Source: a virus. Taken from it: a DNA stretch of 33,670 nt. The notes below the pieces were generated by a model. It was not told the origin of the DNA and did not search any database. It saw only the letters and a list, made by a program, of their open reading frames with translations. The DNA is taken from positions 1 through 33,670 of IMG/VR virus record IMGVR_UViG_3300046009_008940; one strand, given 5' to 3'. Positions 19,833 to 31,100 of this stretch are shown one piece after another. Numbering within the stretch: position 1 is the first letter of the stretch; every line of letters starts with the position of its first letter. A program made the position numbers and the translations under genes.

Positions 19833-22583
19833 ATGGGCAAAGTAAATCAAGCGTTATTAGCATTTAATCGCGGACTTATTAGCAAGCTTGGTATTGCTCG
19901 TATAGATGTTCCAAAAGTAGCTTTAAGTGCAGAAATCCAAACAAATTGGTTTCCTCGTTTACTTGGATCAATGATGCTTAGACCTGGAACTAAATACATT
20001 GGAAGTACTTATAATAATAATAAAGCTCTATTTACCAAATTTATCTACAACAACACGCAAAGAGCTTTAATAGAATTTACCGATAGCATTATTAGGTTTT
20101 GGGTTGATGATGCTTTAATTGCTCGCCCATCAGTTACTACAACAATTACAAATGGAAGTTTTGCAACGGATTTAACTGGCTGGACAAACGCAGATCAAAC
20201 AGGAGCTACTTCACAATGGGCAACTGGAAATTATATGCAATTAGTTGGCACTGGAATAAACCAAGCAATACGTTATCAAGGAGTTTCTACTGGAGCTAAT
20301 CAAGGAATTCAACATGCAGTTAGGGTCGTAATAGAAAGAGGGCCAATTACTTTTAAAATAGGATCAACTCTTTATGGAGATGATTTTGTTTCTGAAACAA
20401 TTCTTGGAACCGGAACTCATTCTTTAGCTTTTCTTCCAACTACTGCTAATTTTTATATTACATTCTCATCTTTCTTACAAAGAATTACCCTTGTTAAATC
20501 CATTCAAATTGAAAGTGCAGGAGTTGTAACTCTTCCTTCACCATATACCGAAACTTTACTTCCTTCAATTCGCACCGACCAATCTTTAGATACAATTTAT
20601 GTTGCTTGCGGCAATACCCTTCAACAAAGAATTTTACAACGACGCGGATCTGCTGCAACTAATTATAGCTCTTGGTCAATTATTCTTTACCAGCCTGAAG
20701 ATGGGCCAGTTAAAGCAACAAACACTTCACAAATTACACTTTCTGCTTCTGATATTTCAGGAAATATTACTGTAACTGCAAGTCAAAGTTTATTTAAAAC
20801 TGGACATGTTGGGGCAATTTTTAAACATGTTTCAATAGGACAAAATATTGCTCAAGGAGTCAGTGCAGCCAATACTTTTACCACTGGTTATATCATAGTT
20901 ACAGGCGTTGGAGATGCTCGTTATTTTACAGTTACAATAACTGGAACATGGGTAGGTACAGTTACTTTACAAAGGTCATTTGATGAAGGTGCTTCGTGGA
21001 TTGATGCAGTAAATTATACTACTAACCAAAATTATAATTATGATGACGGACTAACCAATTCAACTGTTCGCTATCGCATAGGCATTAAAACTGGAAATTA
21101 TACTTCAGGCACTGCAAATGTTTCGCTTTCTTATGCCTCTGGTTCAATTACTGGATATTTTAGGATTACTTCATATACTAGCACGACATCTGTTGCCGCA
21201 GAAGTTTTAAAATCCTTGGGATCAACTACTGCTACCACTAAATGGAATGAGGGAGAATGGTCAGACTATAGAGGCTATCCTTCAGCAATAGCACTTTCAG
21301 AAGGTCGTTTATTTTGGGCTGGGTTGTCTAAAATTATTGGCTCAATTTCTGACGCTTATTTAAGCTTCGATGATACTGTAACTGGTGATTCTGGTTTAAT
21401 ATCAAGAGATTTAGGATCGGGGGCAACTAATCAATGTTATTGGATGGCTTCACTTTATCGTTTATTTATTGGGGTTGATACTTCAGTTAAAGGGATAAAA
21501 ACTACTTCTTTTGAAGAGCCAATGACTCCAACTAATTTTAAAGTAGTAGAACCTACCACTCAATCTTGCTCTAATGTAAAGCCAGCTAAACTTGATAAAA
21601 AATTAATTTTTGTTCAAGGTGCTGGGACAAGAATTTTTGAATTAGCCTACGATCAGAATACAATTGATTATGCTGCGGATGAATTAACTAAGGCAGTGCC
21701 AGAAGTAGGCAAGCCTTCTGTAGTTCGTCTTGATACTCAAAGACAACCTGATACAATGATTCATTGTGTGCGCTCTGATGGGAAAGTTGCAATTCTTTTA
21801 TATGATATTCTTGAAAATCTCAAAGCTTGGTTTCTTTATGAAACTGATGGAGAAGTTGAAGATGTTGTAACTTTTCCCGGACCAAATACAGTCGAAGATT
21901 ATGTTTATTATTCTATTAAAAGAACAATTAATGGTCAAACAGTTCGTTATTTAGAAAAGTTTGCATTCCAACAAGATTGCCAAGGGGATATTTTAAACAA
22001 ACAAGCTGATTCATTTATTGAATATTCGGGCGCGCCTACCTCTACTATAACTGGCTTAAGCCATCTTGAAGGCGAAGAAGTAATTGTTTGGGCTGATGGT
22101 AAAGATTTAAGTCCTAGCAATTTAACTAATACAAATTTTCCTCCAAGTGCTTCTAATCCTTATATTCAAGCTACTTATACTGTGACTGGTGGTCAAATTA
22201 CATTAGGACAGTCAGTTTCAAACGCAATTGTAGGACTTCCTTACACCGCTCAATATCAAAGCTCTAAATTAGCTTATGCCTCTTCTTCTCCTTTAGGAGC
22301 AAGAAAAATGGTAAATTCTATTGGCGTGATTATGAATAATACTCACTCAAAAGGCTTGCTTTATAACTCTTCTTTTGATGGACTAAATCAACTTCCAAAT
22401 GTTAATCCCGTAGCAGGAACTATAACTCCTTATAATACGATATTTTCAGAAATAGATACACCAATGTTTAATTTTGGTGGCTCTTGGAATACGGATAGCC
22501 GTGTATGTCTTCAAGCCCAAGCTCCAAGACCTTGCACGCTATTGGCAATTGAAATAGCAATTACAACCAATGAAAAACAGTAG
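19833..22583 (+). CDS. Tail nozzle (tail tubular protein B-like)
   Basis: A 916-residue protein in the T7 gp12 position. Its N-terminus (ALLAFNRGLISKLGIARIDV, then NWFPRLLGSMMLRPGTKYIG) is the standard start of podoviral nozzle and stabilisation proteins. The central GRLFWAGLSKIIGSISDAYL and later QCYWMASLYRLFIGVD segments are beta-propeller-like parts of the same family. It is longer than T7 gp12 (about 794 residues). Extra Thr/Ser-rich beta repeats at about 110-450 may form added surface domains. It builds the terminal tail tube that releases DNA. It overlaps the next gene by 14 bases. Confidence 0.85.
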   Translation: MGKVNQALLAFNRGLISKLGIARIDVPKVALSAEIQTNWFPRLLGSMMLRPGTKYIGSTYNNNKALFTKFIYNNTQRALIEFTDSIIRFWVDDALIARPSVTTTITNGSFATDLTGWTNADQTGATSQWATGNYMQLVGTGINQAIRYQGVSTGANQGIQHAVRVVIERGPITFKIGSTLYGDDFVSETILGTGTHSLAFLPTTANFYITFSSFLQRITLVKSIQIESAGVVTLPSPYTETLLPSIRTDQSLDTIYVACGNTLQQRILQRRGSAATNYSSWSIILYQPEDGPVKATNTSQITLSASDISGNITVTASQSLFKTGHVGAIFKHVSIGQNIAQGVSAANTFTTGYIIVTGVGDARYFTVTITGTWVGTVTLQRSFDEGASWIDAVNYTTNQNYNYDDGLTNSTVRYRIGIKTGNYTSGTANVSLSYASGSITGYFRITSYTSTTSVAAEVLKSLGSTTATTKWNEGEWSDYRGYPSAIALSEGRLFWAGLSKIIGSISDAYLSFDDTVTGDSGLISRDLGSGATNQCYWMASLYRLFIGVDTSVKGIKTTSFEEPMTPTNFKVVEPTTQSCSNVKPAKLDKKLIFVQGAGTRIFELAYDQNTIDYAADELTKAVPEVGKPSVVRLDTQRQPDTMIHCVRSDGKVAILLYDILENLKAWFLYETDGEVEDVVTFPGPNTVEDYVYYSIKRTINGQTVRYLEKFAFQQDCQGDILNKQADSFIEYSGAPTSTITGLSHLEGEEVIVWADGKDLSPSNLTNTNFPPSASNPYIQATYTVTGGQITLGQSVSNAIVGLPYTAQYQSSKLAYASSSPLGARKMVNSIGVIMNNTHSKGLLYNSSFDGLNQLPNVNPVAGTITPYNTIFSEIDTPMFNFGGSWNTDSRVCLQAQAPRPCTLLAIEIAITTNEKQ

Positions 22584-22932
22584 GTTTGCAACTAAAAAAG
22601 ATTTTGATTTCTTTTTTAAAGGCGAAACCTTGCCTCATTCGGCTAAGGCATGGGTTTTAAAAAAAGGGCGTAAAAAATATGCTATTGGCGGAGTTTGGTT
22701 AATTCCAACTCAATTTACTTCTTTTGTTAGAGTCAGAAAAAATCTACCAAAGAAAGCGTTTTGGGAAATTTCCAAACAAGTAACGGAAGAACTTAAGAAA
22801 TTAAATGTTACAATAGTTTGCGAAAGAGATGTTAAAATTCCTAATTCAAAAAGATATTTAGAAAAATTAGGTTACAAATATTATAACACTATAAACAACA
22901 AAGAATTTTATAAGCTATGTCCGCAGCAATAA
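22570..22932 (+). CDS. GNAT-like protein in the virion cluster, 120 aa
   Basis: The C-terminal two thirds look like a reduced GNAT acetyltransferase fold. A strand AIGGVWLIP is followed by a helix, then CERDVKIPNSKRYLEKLGYK (about 80-99), resembling the usual A-x-R-D-x-x-I-P-x-S-x-R-(F/Y)-L-E-x-(L/M)-G-(F/Y) ending. The classical R/Q-x-x-G-x-A acetyl-CoA loop is not clear, so activity is uncertain. T7-like phages often carry such a small protein between nozzle and ejection genes. It overlaps both neighbours. Confidence 0.65.
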   Translation: MKNSRFATKKDFDFFFKGETLPHSAKAWVLKKGRKKYAIGGVWLIPTQFTSFVRVRKNLPKKAFWEISKQVTEELKKLNVTIVCERDVKIPNSKRYLEKLGYKYYNTINNKEFYKLCPQQ

Positions 22933-23462
22933 TACCAGTTTTAATAGGAGGTGGAGGTCTTTTATCAGCTAGTTCTCAAATTCAAGCTGGCAATGCTCAA
23001 TCCCGCATGGCAACTACTGTTGCTGGGCAATATAACCAGAATGCAGATTTAGCAGATATTGCCGCAGCTAATGCAGTTGCAAGTGGACAAAGGGGGGCAA
23101 CAGAAGCTTTAAGACAAAATAAAATGCTTCAATCAAAACAAATCGCCATTGCCGCCGCGCAAGGAGCTTCAACTTCTGAAAAAAATATTGCTGATTTAAT
23201 TTCAAACACTGCTGGTCAAGGAGAGTACGAAGCTTTAAGTGCTTTATATGAAGGAAACACTAAATCAGATGCTTTAAAAAATGAAGCTATAGGATTAAGA
23301 AATAAAGCGACTATGACTCGCTATGAAGGAAAACAAGCCAGAAAAGCTGCTAATATTGGTGCTATATCAAGTTTAATTGGATCAAGCGCACAAGCTGGAT
23401 CATTCTATTCTAAATACAATTCTAAATCTCCTACTGATTTAACCGCAAATAGTGCAATATAA
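22917..23462 (+). CDS. Internal virion (ejection) protein, gp14-like
   Basis: A 181-residue protein with a hydrophobic Gly/Ser-rich start (SAAIIPVLIGGGGLLSASSQ) and long Ala/Gln-rich helices afterwards (residues about 25-150). This matches T7 gp14-type internal proteins, which leave the virion and form a pore in the outer membrane. Position between the GNAT-like gene and the larger internal protein is as in T7. It overlaps the upstream gene by 16 bases and shares TAATG with the downstream gene. Confidence 0.75.
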   Translation: MSAAIIPVLIGGGGLLSASSQIQAGNAQSRMATTVAGQYNQNADLADIAAANAVASGQRGATEALRQNKMLQSKQIAIAAAQGASTSEKNIADLISNTAGQGEYEALSALYEGNTKSDALKNEAIGLRNKATMTRYEGKQARKAANIGAISSLIGSSAQAGSFYSKYNSKSPTDLTANSAI

Positions 23463-25138
23463 TGAGTAAATTCCCAATCGTTGAACAGCTATCAGTTCCT
23501 CAAGCTGCTGGTTATAACGCGCCTCAAGTTGTAAGTGCTGATGTTACCGCTGTGCCTGAAGCTACCGCTAAATTAGGACAAGTGTTAGAAAAGACTGGTG
23601 GCGTATTATTGGAGATTAAAGATCGCCACGACCAGTTTAATTACTCAATTGCTAAGTCTAAAGCTTTGCAACAGTCAGTTAATCTTGAAACAGAACTAGA
23701 TCAAAGCCCCGATTATGCAAATCTTCTTCAAAAATATCAAGAGGGAATGAAGAAGATAAAAGATGAAACTAAAAAAGCTCTTGGAGAAAATGGATATTCG
23801 CAAAGATTAGAAGAAGATTTAAATTTACACCAAACGCAAAGATTTGGACAAATTCTTAAAACTTCCGAAGCAAAACAACAAGCCTATGGAATGGCGACTG
23901 CGGCTAAAGAAGAAGATGCAAACCTCGATGCTTTTTTAAAAGCAAAAGATCCAAATGTTCAAAAAGATATTTTAAATACTACTAAAGATAATTTTGCTTT
24001 AAGTATTCCTTACAGCGATCCTAATCGTGACTTAAAAATTCAGAAATATAATGAGGATGTAAATAAAAGATTTGTTACAACTCAAATAGCTAGTTTTCCT
24101 CCTCAACAACAACTTAACATTCTTAACGGCGCTGATAAAGATACTGAAGGAAAAGGAATAGCTAGGATGCTTCCCGCTGATGAAAGAATGAAGCTAAAAG
24201 ATAGGGCGGAAATGCTTTTAGAGCAGCAAAAAAATGATGTTGAAAGAGCTGCTGCTAAAGCTGAAAGACAAGCTAAGTTAAATGTTGACAATGAATTATT
24301 AAAAGGCGCTTCTTCAGGAGCTGCATTTGACCAACTTCCTATTGCCGTACAGTTAAAAGCTTCTAATGAAGACATCGCTAGATACGAGGCGGTTCGTCAA
24401 AAACAACTAGGTGAAGGCAAAGCTCAAGCAACAGAACAAGAAAAGAATTATTGGGATTACAAAGACATGTATGTAAAAAATCCCACAAAGTTTTCAGAAA
24501 TTTCTCCTCTTAAAATTGCCGCAGATGTTCCATCTAATAAAATTGCAGAGCTTCAAAAATTACAACAAAAAACTACTGTTCCTGCTTCGATTGCTGCTTT
24601 TGACCAAGTTGCCAATGGCACTATAAAGCAAATAGGATACAAACTTACTGATGATACAGGAAAAACTCAAGCAGCCAAATTTAAAACAAGATTAAACGAA
24701 GAATCAGAAATATTTCAAGAAGCGCATAAACGTCCACCAACAGTAAGAGAGCTTCAAGATATGGCTCATAGTCTTGTTGTTAAGCAGTCTTTTGAAAAAG
24801 ATAGTTTATGGGGAGGCACTGAAGAAAAAAGAATGTATGAAGTTCCTAGAAAAAGAGCTATTGCAATTCCCGATGATTTTAGAGAAAAAGCCTATGATGA
24901 AGCTAGAAAATTAGGAAGAGCAAAACCAACTGATGAAGAAATTAGAAAAGTTTATATTAGGTTTCCAAAGTTAATTTCTGACGCTGGTGCTGCCGAAGTT
25001 ACAAATACAAATGATTTACTTCCTGTTGGAAAAGGTGGTAAAAAAGGCTTTTTGCCAGATCAAAGTCCAGAAGCTGAAAAAGCTTATTATGAAAAATTAG
25101 GTGATTCTCGTGGTCGTCCAACAAATATTAAAAAATAA
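23462..25138 (+). CDS. Internal virion (ejection) protein, gp15-like
   Basis: A 558-residue helical, charged protein occupying the T7 gp15 position. The first 60 residues are followed by long alpha-helical stretches rich in K, E, Q and A (for example KALGENGYSQRLEEDLNLHQ and ERAAAKAERQAKLNVDNELL). Such proteins form the periplasmic ejection tube. No enzyme motif is visible. It shares one base with both neighbours (TAATG). Confidence 0.72.
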   Translation: MSKFPIVEQLSVPQAAGYNAPQVVSADVTAVPEATAKLGQVLEKTGGVLLEIKDRHDQFNYSIAKSKALQQSVNLETELDQSPDYANLLQKYQEGMKKIKDETKKALGENGYSQRLEEDLNLHQTQRFGQILKTSEAKQQAYGMATAAKEEDANLDAFLKAKDPNVQKDILNTTKDNFALSIPYSDPNRDLKIQKYNEDVNKRFVTTQIASFPPQQQLNILNGADKDTEGKGIARMLPADERMKLKDRAEMLLEQQKNDVERAAAKAERQAKLNVDNELLKGASSGAAFDQLPIAVQLKASNEDIARYEAVRQKQLGEGKAQATEQEKNYWDYKDMYVKNPTKFSEISPLKIAADVPSNKIAELQKLQQKTTVPASIAAFDQVANGTIKQIGYKLTDDTGKTQAAKFKTRLNEESEIFQEAHKRPPTVRELQDMAHSLVVKQSFEKDSLWGGTEEKRMYEVPRKRAIAIPDDFREKAYDEARKLGRAKPTDEEIRKVYIRFPKLISDAGAAEVTNTNDLLPVGKGGKKGFLPDQSPEAEKAYYEKLGDSRGRPTNIKK

Positions 25139-28100
25139 TGAAAAATAATAGCAGTTTTTTTGACGCACTAGATTCAATAAAGGCAGAGGACACAGCAAAA
25201 AGAAATGGTGCTATTGGTTTTTTTGATGCTTTAGATTCGATTAATAATGAAGAAAAGGCTAATAAAGCAAGTCAAATTAAGACTAATGTATTTGCTTCAA
25301 CTCCAATTCCACCTGAGAAAGCAACACAACAATATCAAATGTCGCGTGCTACTGGCATTCCTATTGAAACAGTAAGAGCTAAAGAAAATGAAATTAAGCA
25401 AATGACGGAGCTTAATTCAATTAGTTACGATGATTTAGTTAATAATTTCCCAAAAACTGCTGCTCAATTAGCCGATTCTTCTAAAACCGCAATGTTGCGC
25501 GATGATGTAGATAATCTTACTTATTTTGAAAAGATAGTTGGCAATACTAAAAAAGAATTTCAAAGCAACGAAATTGGTCGCCAAACCACCGACTTACGGC
25601 TTAAAAGCATGGCGTTCGATGTAACTGGCAATGAAAATTTTAAGTTAAGCAATAAAGAATTAAACGAACTTTATTTTGCTGAAAGAGATTTACAAAAATT
25701 ACAAAATACTGATTATAAACTTGGGCTTTTTAAAAATGATGCTACTGAATTAGCCGCACAAATTCCAGCTTATACTCTAGGACAAGTCCCAACATTAGTA
25801 CAAGGCTTTTATGGAGCGGTAAAAGGTTATGGTGTAACTGGTTTGGCTAGTGGAGCAATTGGAGCTGTAGCGGGGGCATTTGCTGGGCCAGAAGCAATTA
25901 TACCAGGTGCTAAACTTGGTCTTAAAATTGGCTCTAAGGCTTTTGGTAGGTCAGGCGCTGGAGCTGGAGTTTTTACTGAAAGCTCAAAAAGAATGACAGC
26001 TGATTCTTATGACGAATATAAAAATTTTGTAGATGAAACGGGCAAGCCAATTGAGAAATCAGTTGCTGCTGGTGCTGCAATTTTAACTGGTGGAATTGGT
26101 GGATCATTAGAACTTATTCCTGCTAAGGTTGCAACAGAACCATTTAAAAAACTTTTTACTAAAGAATCCGCAGAAGAACTTTTAAAAACTTCTATTGGTC
26201 GCGAATATCTTAAAAACATTGCAAGCACAATGTTGGCTGAAGGAACTACAGAAGCAGCGCAAGAATATTCCAATGTTATTTTAGGTGAAGCTGCAAAATA
26301 TGTTTCAGAAGGAAAATTTAAATCTTTTGGCACTGAAAAAGATAAGGTAACTCCTGAATCAATCTTGCAATATTTAGGCAGCAAAGAGGTTTCTAATCGT
26401 GTAAAACAAAGTTTTGTTGCTGGTTCAATTGGTGGCGCTGGTTTTGCAACTGTTGGGGGGGCTGCAAATTATGCTGCAAGCATTGCTGAAAAAAGACAAC
26501 AAAATGCTGAAGATAAAAAAATAATTGAAGATGTTATTGAGAAAGCAAAACAAAGTAAAATTTTGCAAAGAAGCCCTGAAGCTTTTAAAGAAGCTACTGC
26601 TGAAACACTTGGCGAACAATCTGTTTATCTTTCTGCCGATCAAGTTCAAACATATTTTCAGAGCAAAACTCCTCAAGAAATAGAGGTAATTAATGCCGCA
26701 CTTCCTGAAATTCAAACTCAAATACAAGAAGCTCTTGATACTGGCGGCAACATTGTTTTAAAAGGCAATGACATGGCTGTTGCATTAGCTACCATTCCTG
26801 AAGCTGCTGGTTTGCAAGACTTTATGAAACTAAGCCCTGAAAGCTTTTCTGAACTGGAAGCTCAAGATGCTTTTCTGCAAAATACTGTACCGAGTGTTTA
26901 TTATGAAGAGCAGCAAAGAAAATCATTTACAGAACAAGATGCAGTAAAGAAAAACATTGAAAAGCAAATCCTTAATTTAGGAATGCCTTATCGCGATGCT
27001 AAAGATATAATTACAACGACTCAATCTTTCTACGACACTCTTTCCTCAAGAGTAGGAAACAAAGAAGCCGAAAAAGCTTTAAATAATTACCTAGGAAGTC
27101 TTGAAGCAAAAAATGCGCTTTACAAAGAAAAGCCATTTAAAGCTGTTAATAAAATTGAAGACCTAGATTTATTCCTAGACAAAGCCCGCAAACCAATCAA
27201 AACCCCTAAAGCTGGCAAGCCTCTTATTAAGATGCTTAAGGAAAAAGGCGGTGTTCAATTAGGATCCAATCTTGCTGGCGAATTAGCTGCGCTAGGAATT
27301 AATCCTAAAACAATGGTGGGATTATTTAAAAAACAAGGTGGTCTTGGTGATGTTGACAATTTCGTAGCAAGCGAGCTACAAGCAAAATTTCCTAATGCGA
27401 CAATCAAAACAGAGGGTGAATATGTTGATCGTCAAAATTTTTTAGACTTACTTGCAAAAGAGATTGGTGGAGAAGATATTTCTCAAGCTCCAAACGCAGA
27501 ACAAGAGCAAGTTGTATCATTCTTAGAAGAGCTAGACAGAGCTGGAATTGATATTAATGCAAGCAACGAAGAGATTAAGAAGGCTATTAAGGAGTTTGAG
27601 GGGCGGACTTTTAATCAAACTCAAGAAATTAAATTAGAACAACAAGGACGCTACGGCTCTTTTTATGGCGAATTTAACGGCGCAAATATTAGAGTTTCTG
27701 ACCATCCAGCGGGCAAAAAAGCTCAAACAAATGTAGATGGCTCTTATGAAGGTGGAAGTCGTTCGATTGGTTTAGAGCAATATCAAGAATTAAAAGAAGA
27801 AGGCGTAAAGTTTTATGCAAGCGATGACTTTAGAGATATTGTAATTCCTGTTAAAGCCAAAGTTGATGTTGATTTAGAAAATCAAGTTAAGATTCAAGAA
27901 CGACAAATTGCTGAACAAAAAGCCTTTAATTCAGAGGAGTATCAAGATTTAGATAAATCAGAATTAAACAATGAGCTTATTAAGCTTGCTGAACAGCGTA
28001 AAAAAATAAACAAAAAATTAACCTATCAATTAACCGAACAAGACACGCAGGATTTAAAACAAATTAACAAAAGAGAAAATGAAATTTTTGAGTCTGAAGA

Positions 28101-31100
28101 ATATAAAAACCAATCAGAACAAAAAGATAAAATCTTTAAAGATTTAGTTGATAAGGAGCTTGAGCAATTAACCGAACAAGAAAAAGAGCAAGCGAAAACT
28201 AAAGCAAAAGAAGTGGCTAAAGACCGCAAAAAAGATTTAACTATAAAATCTCGAGCTAAAGAAAAAGCTGTTTTGGATAAATTTAAAAAGATTGAGCCTT
28301 TTATAAAAAACAAAATTCTTGAACTCGAAGGGCAAGCTTATTATCAAACCCAGCCTCAAACTGAAACTCCAGCCTTCAAGAAATGGTTCGGAGATTCAAA
28401 AGTAGTTGATAAGAATGGTAAGCCTCTGGTGGTTTATCATGGCTCTAATGCTAAATTTGACACATTTGATATTAAGAAGATTGGGCAAACTGCAACAGCG
28501 GAAGGTTATGGTTTTTATTTAACAGATAACAAAGATATTGCAAAAGGCTATCAAAGGGATGGTGGCTCACTAATAGAAGCTTACGCATCAATGCAGAAGC
28601 CATTAGATAGCAAACAAAAATCTTTTAATGCAAAACAAATATCATCCGTTCTTAGCAAGATGGTTGATATTGAGATTGAAAGATTTAGTGGCGAGATTGC
28701 CGACTACAAAGATTCATTCTTATCAAATTTTGTTGATACATATTCTTTATCGAAAGCTCAAGCAATTAAAGAAGTAGCTCAATCCATTGTAGATGGCAAT
28801 GAGACAGCAGTTGACCAGATTTCCGAATTATCAAATGTTGTTGGTGACAAAACCACAGTTCCTCAAGCTATCCGTGATACTCTTGGTTTTGATGGCATTA
28901 AAGTAAAAGATTTCCAAGAAGGTGAAGGCGATGTTTATATTGCTTGGTTCCCCAATCAAATCAAATCCGTAGAAAACAAAGGCACTTTCGACCCAAATAA
29001 TCCGAATATTTTTTATCAATCTGCTTTTCATGGAACTCCTCATAAATTTGATAAATTTACGTTAGACAATATTGGAGGTGGAGAAGGGGCGCAGGCTTAT
29101 GGATGGGGGCTTTATTTTGCTGGTGACAAGGAAATTGCAGAATGGTATAGAAAAAAATTATCAGTCGACCTTAGTAAAGGAATTTTTTTACTAACACCTG
29201 AAATATCTTTAAAGTATAGAACTGGAAAAGATTTAAAAGATGCAGCTCCCGAAGTTATTAAAATCCTAAAAAAGAAACTGGACGAAAAAACTTCTGAAAA
29301 ATCAAATATAAAAAACGATCTTTCTAAAATTGGATTTTTTTCAAAAGAAAAAAAAGAATTAAAAGCTGATTTAGAGAAGTTGGAAAACGAAATATCAAAC
29401 CTGAATCACGATTTAGGAATTGTGGAGATATATCAAAGGGCAAAAGAAGGGCAACTTTACGAAGTAAATATCCCTGAAGCTGATACGATGTTGGATTGGG
29501 ACAATATGTTGAGTAAGCAGCCGCCTAACATACAAGAAGCCGTAAAAAAAGCATTTGATCAGATTCCTCAAGAAGATATGATAGATTATCTTGGCGATTG
29601 GAATGCGGATGATATTTATGAATTAAGCGGAAATGAGCTTTATCAACTTCTCAAAAAAATCGCTGAAGATGACGGGCTTCCAAGTAGTCTTAAAGATTAT
29701 TTTCGTAGCGATGAAGGAGCTTCTAAGTTTCTTCATGCCAATGGAATAAATGGCATAAAATATTTTGATAGAAATAGTCGTAAGAAAAAAGAAGGTCAGC
29801 ATAATTACGTAGTTTTTGATGACGCTGCAATTGATATTGTCAAAACATATTACCAAACCACCCCAACCTTTTATTCTTCTTTAGAAAAACAAATTACCGA
29901 TTTACCTCAAGGCAAAGGCTCACCCGAACAATGGGCTGGTATAATCAAAAACCTAACTCAAAAAGGCGTTAAGCAAGAAGAGCTTGATTGGACTGGAATT
30001 GAGGACTGGATAAAAGAACAGAAAGGCAGCGTTACTAAAGAGCAGATTCTTGATTATTTGAAAGCGAATAAGATTGAGGTTGAGGAGGTTGTTAAGGGTG
30101 ATTATCCTAAACAATTACAAGACCTTTATAAACAATTAGAAGAAAAAAATAATGGAAAACAATTTGATGATTGGAGGGTCGAAGACCAAGATGAGTGGAT
30201 GAAAAAAAGAGGTAAACCAGCAGAAACCAAATTCTCCAAATACACCCTAGCAGGCGGCGAGAATTATCGTGAGTTGTTGCTGACTTTGCCAGAAAAATCA
30301 ACTACTCTTCCCGAGCTTTTTAAAGATGAAGAAAGTGGCGAATGGGTTGCAAAACAGGATGGTAAAGAATTAGGAAGGAATGTTAATCTAAGAGGTTTAA
30401 GAAACAGTCTTGGTCTACCACCCGGAGCTGCAACTGACAATAGAACTAATTATCGCACTACTCACTTCGACGAACCAAACATCTTAGCCCACATTCGTTT
30501 TAACGAACGCACTGACAAAGACGGTGCTCGTGTTATGTTTGTGGAAGAATTGCAAAGCGATTGGCACCAAGAGGGAAGGAAGAAAGGATATAAAGACGCA
30601 GAATTACTTAAGAAAATAGAGGAAGAAATAAAGGCGATTGGAATAGACAAGCCTTTTGGTCAAGTATCTTATGTAGATTTGATAGAGGCTAAAGCTTCAG
30701 AACAGCTTCTAGAAAGATATAAAGATGGTTACGACTCTTACATGAGAGTTCCAGACGCCCCCTTTAAAACCACTTGGAACGAACTAGCCTTTAAACGCGC
30801 CTTACTTTGGGCGGTTGAAAATAATTTTGATAAAGTAGCTTGGACAACTGGTGAGCAACAGGCTGAGAGATATGACTTAAGCAAGCAGCTAGATAAGCTA
30901 GATTTTAAGAAAAACGAAGATGGAACTATATCATTAATTGGATATAAAAATGATGAAGCAATTGTCGATCAATTAAGAAATAAGCCAGAAGATTTAGAAG
31001 GAATTGTAGGAAAAGATATAGCTAAGAAAGTTATAGAAAGTAAAGAAACAAGGATTGAATTATCGGGAGTTGATCTAAAAGTTGGCGGCGAAGGCATGAA

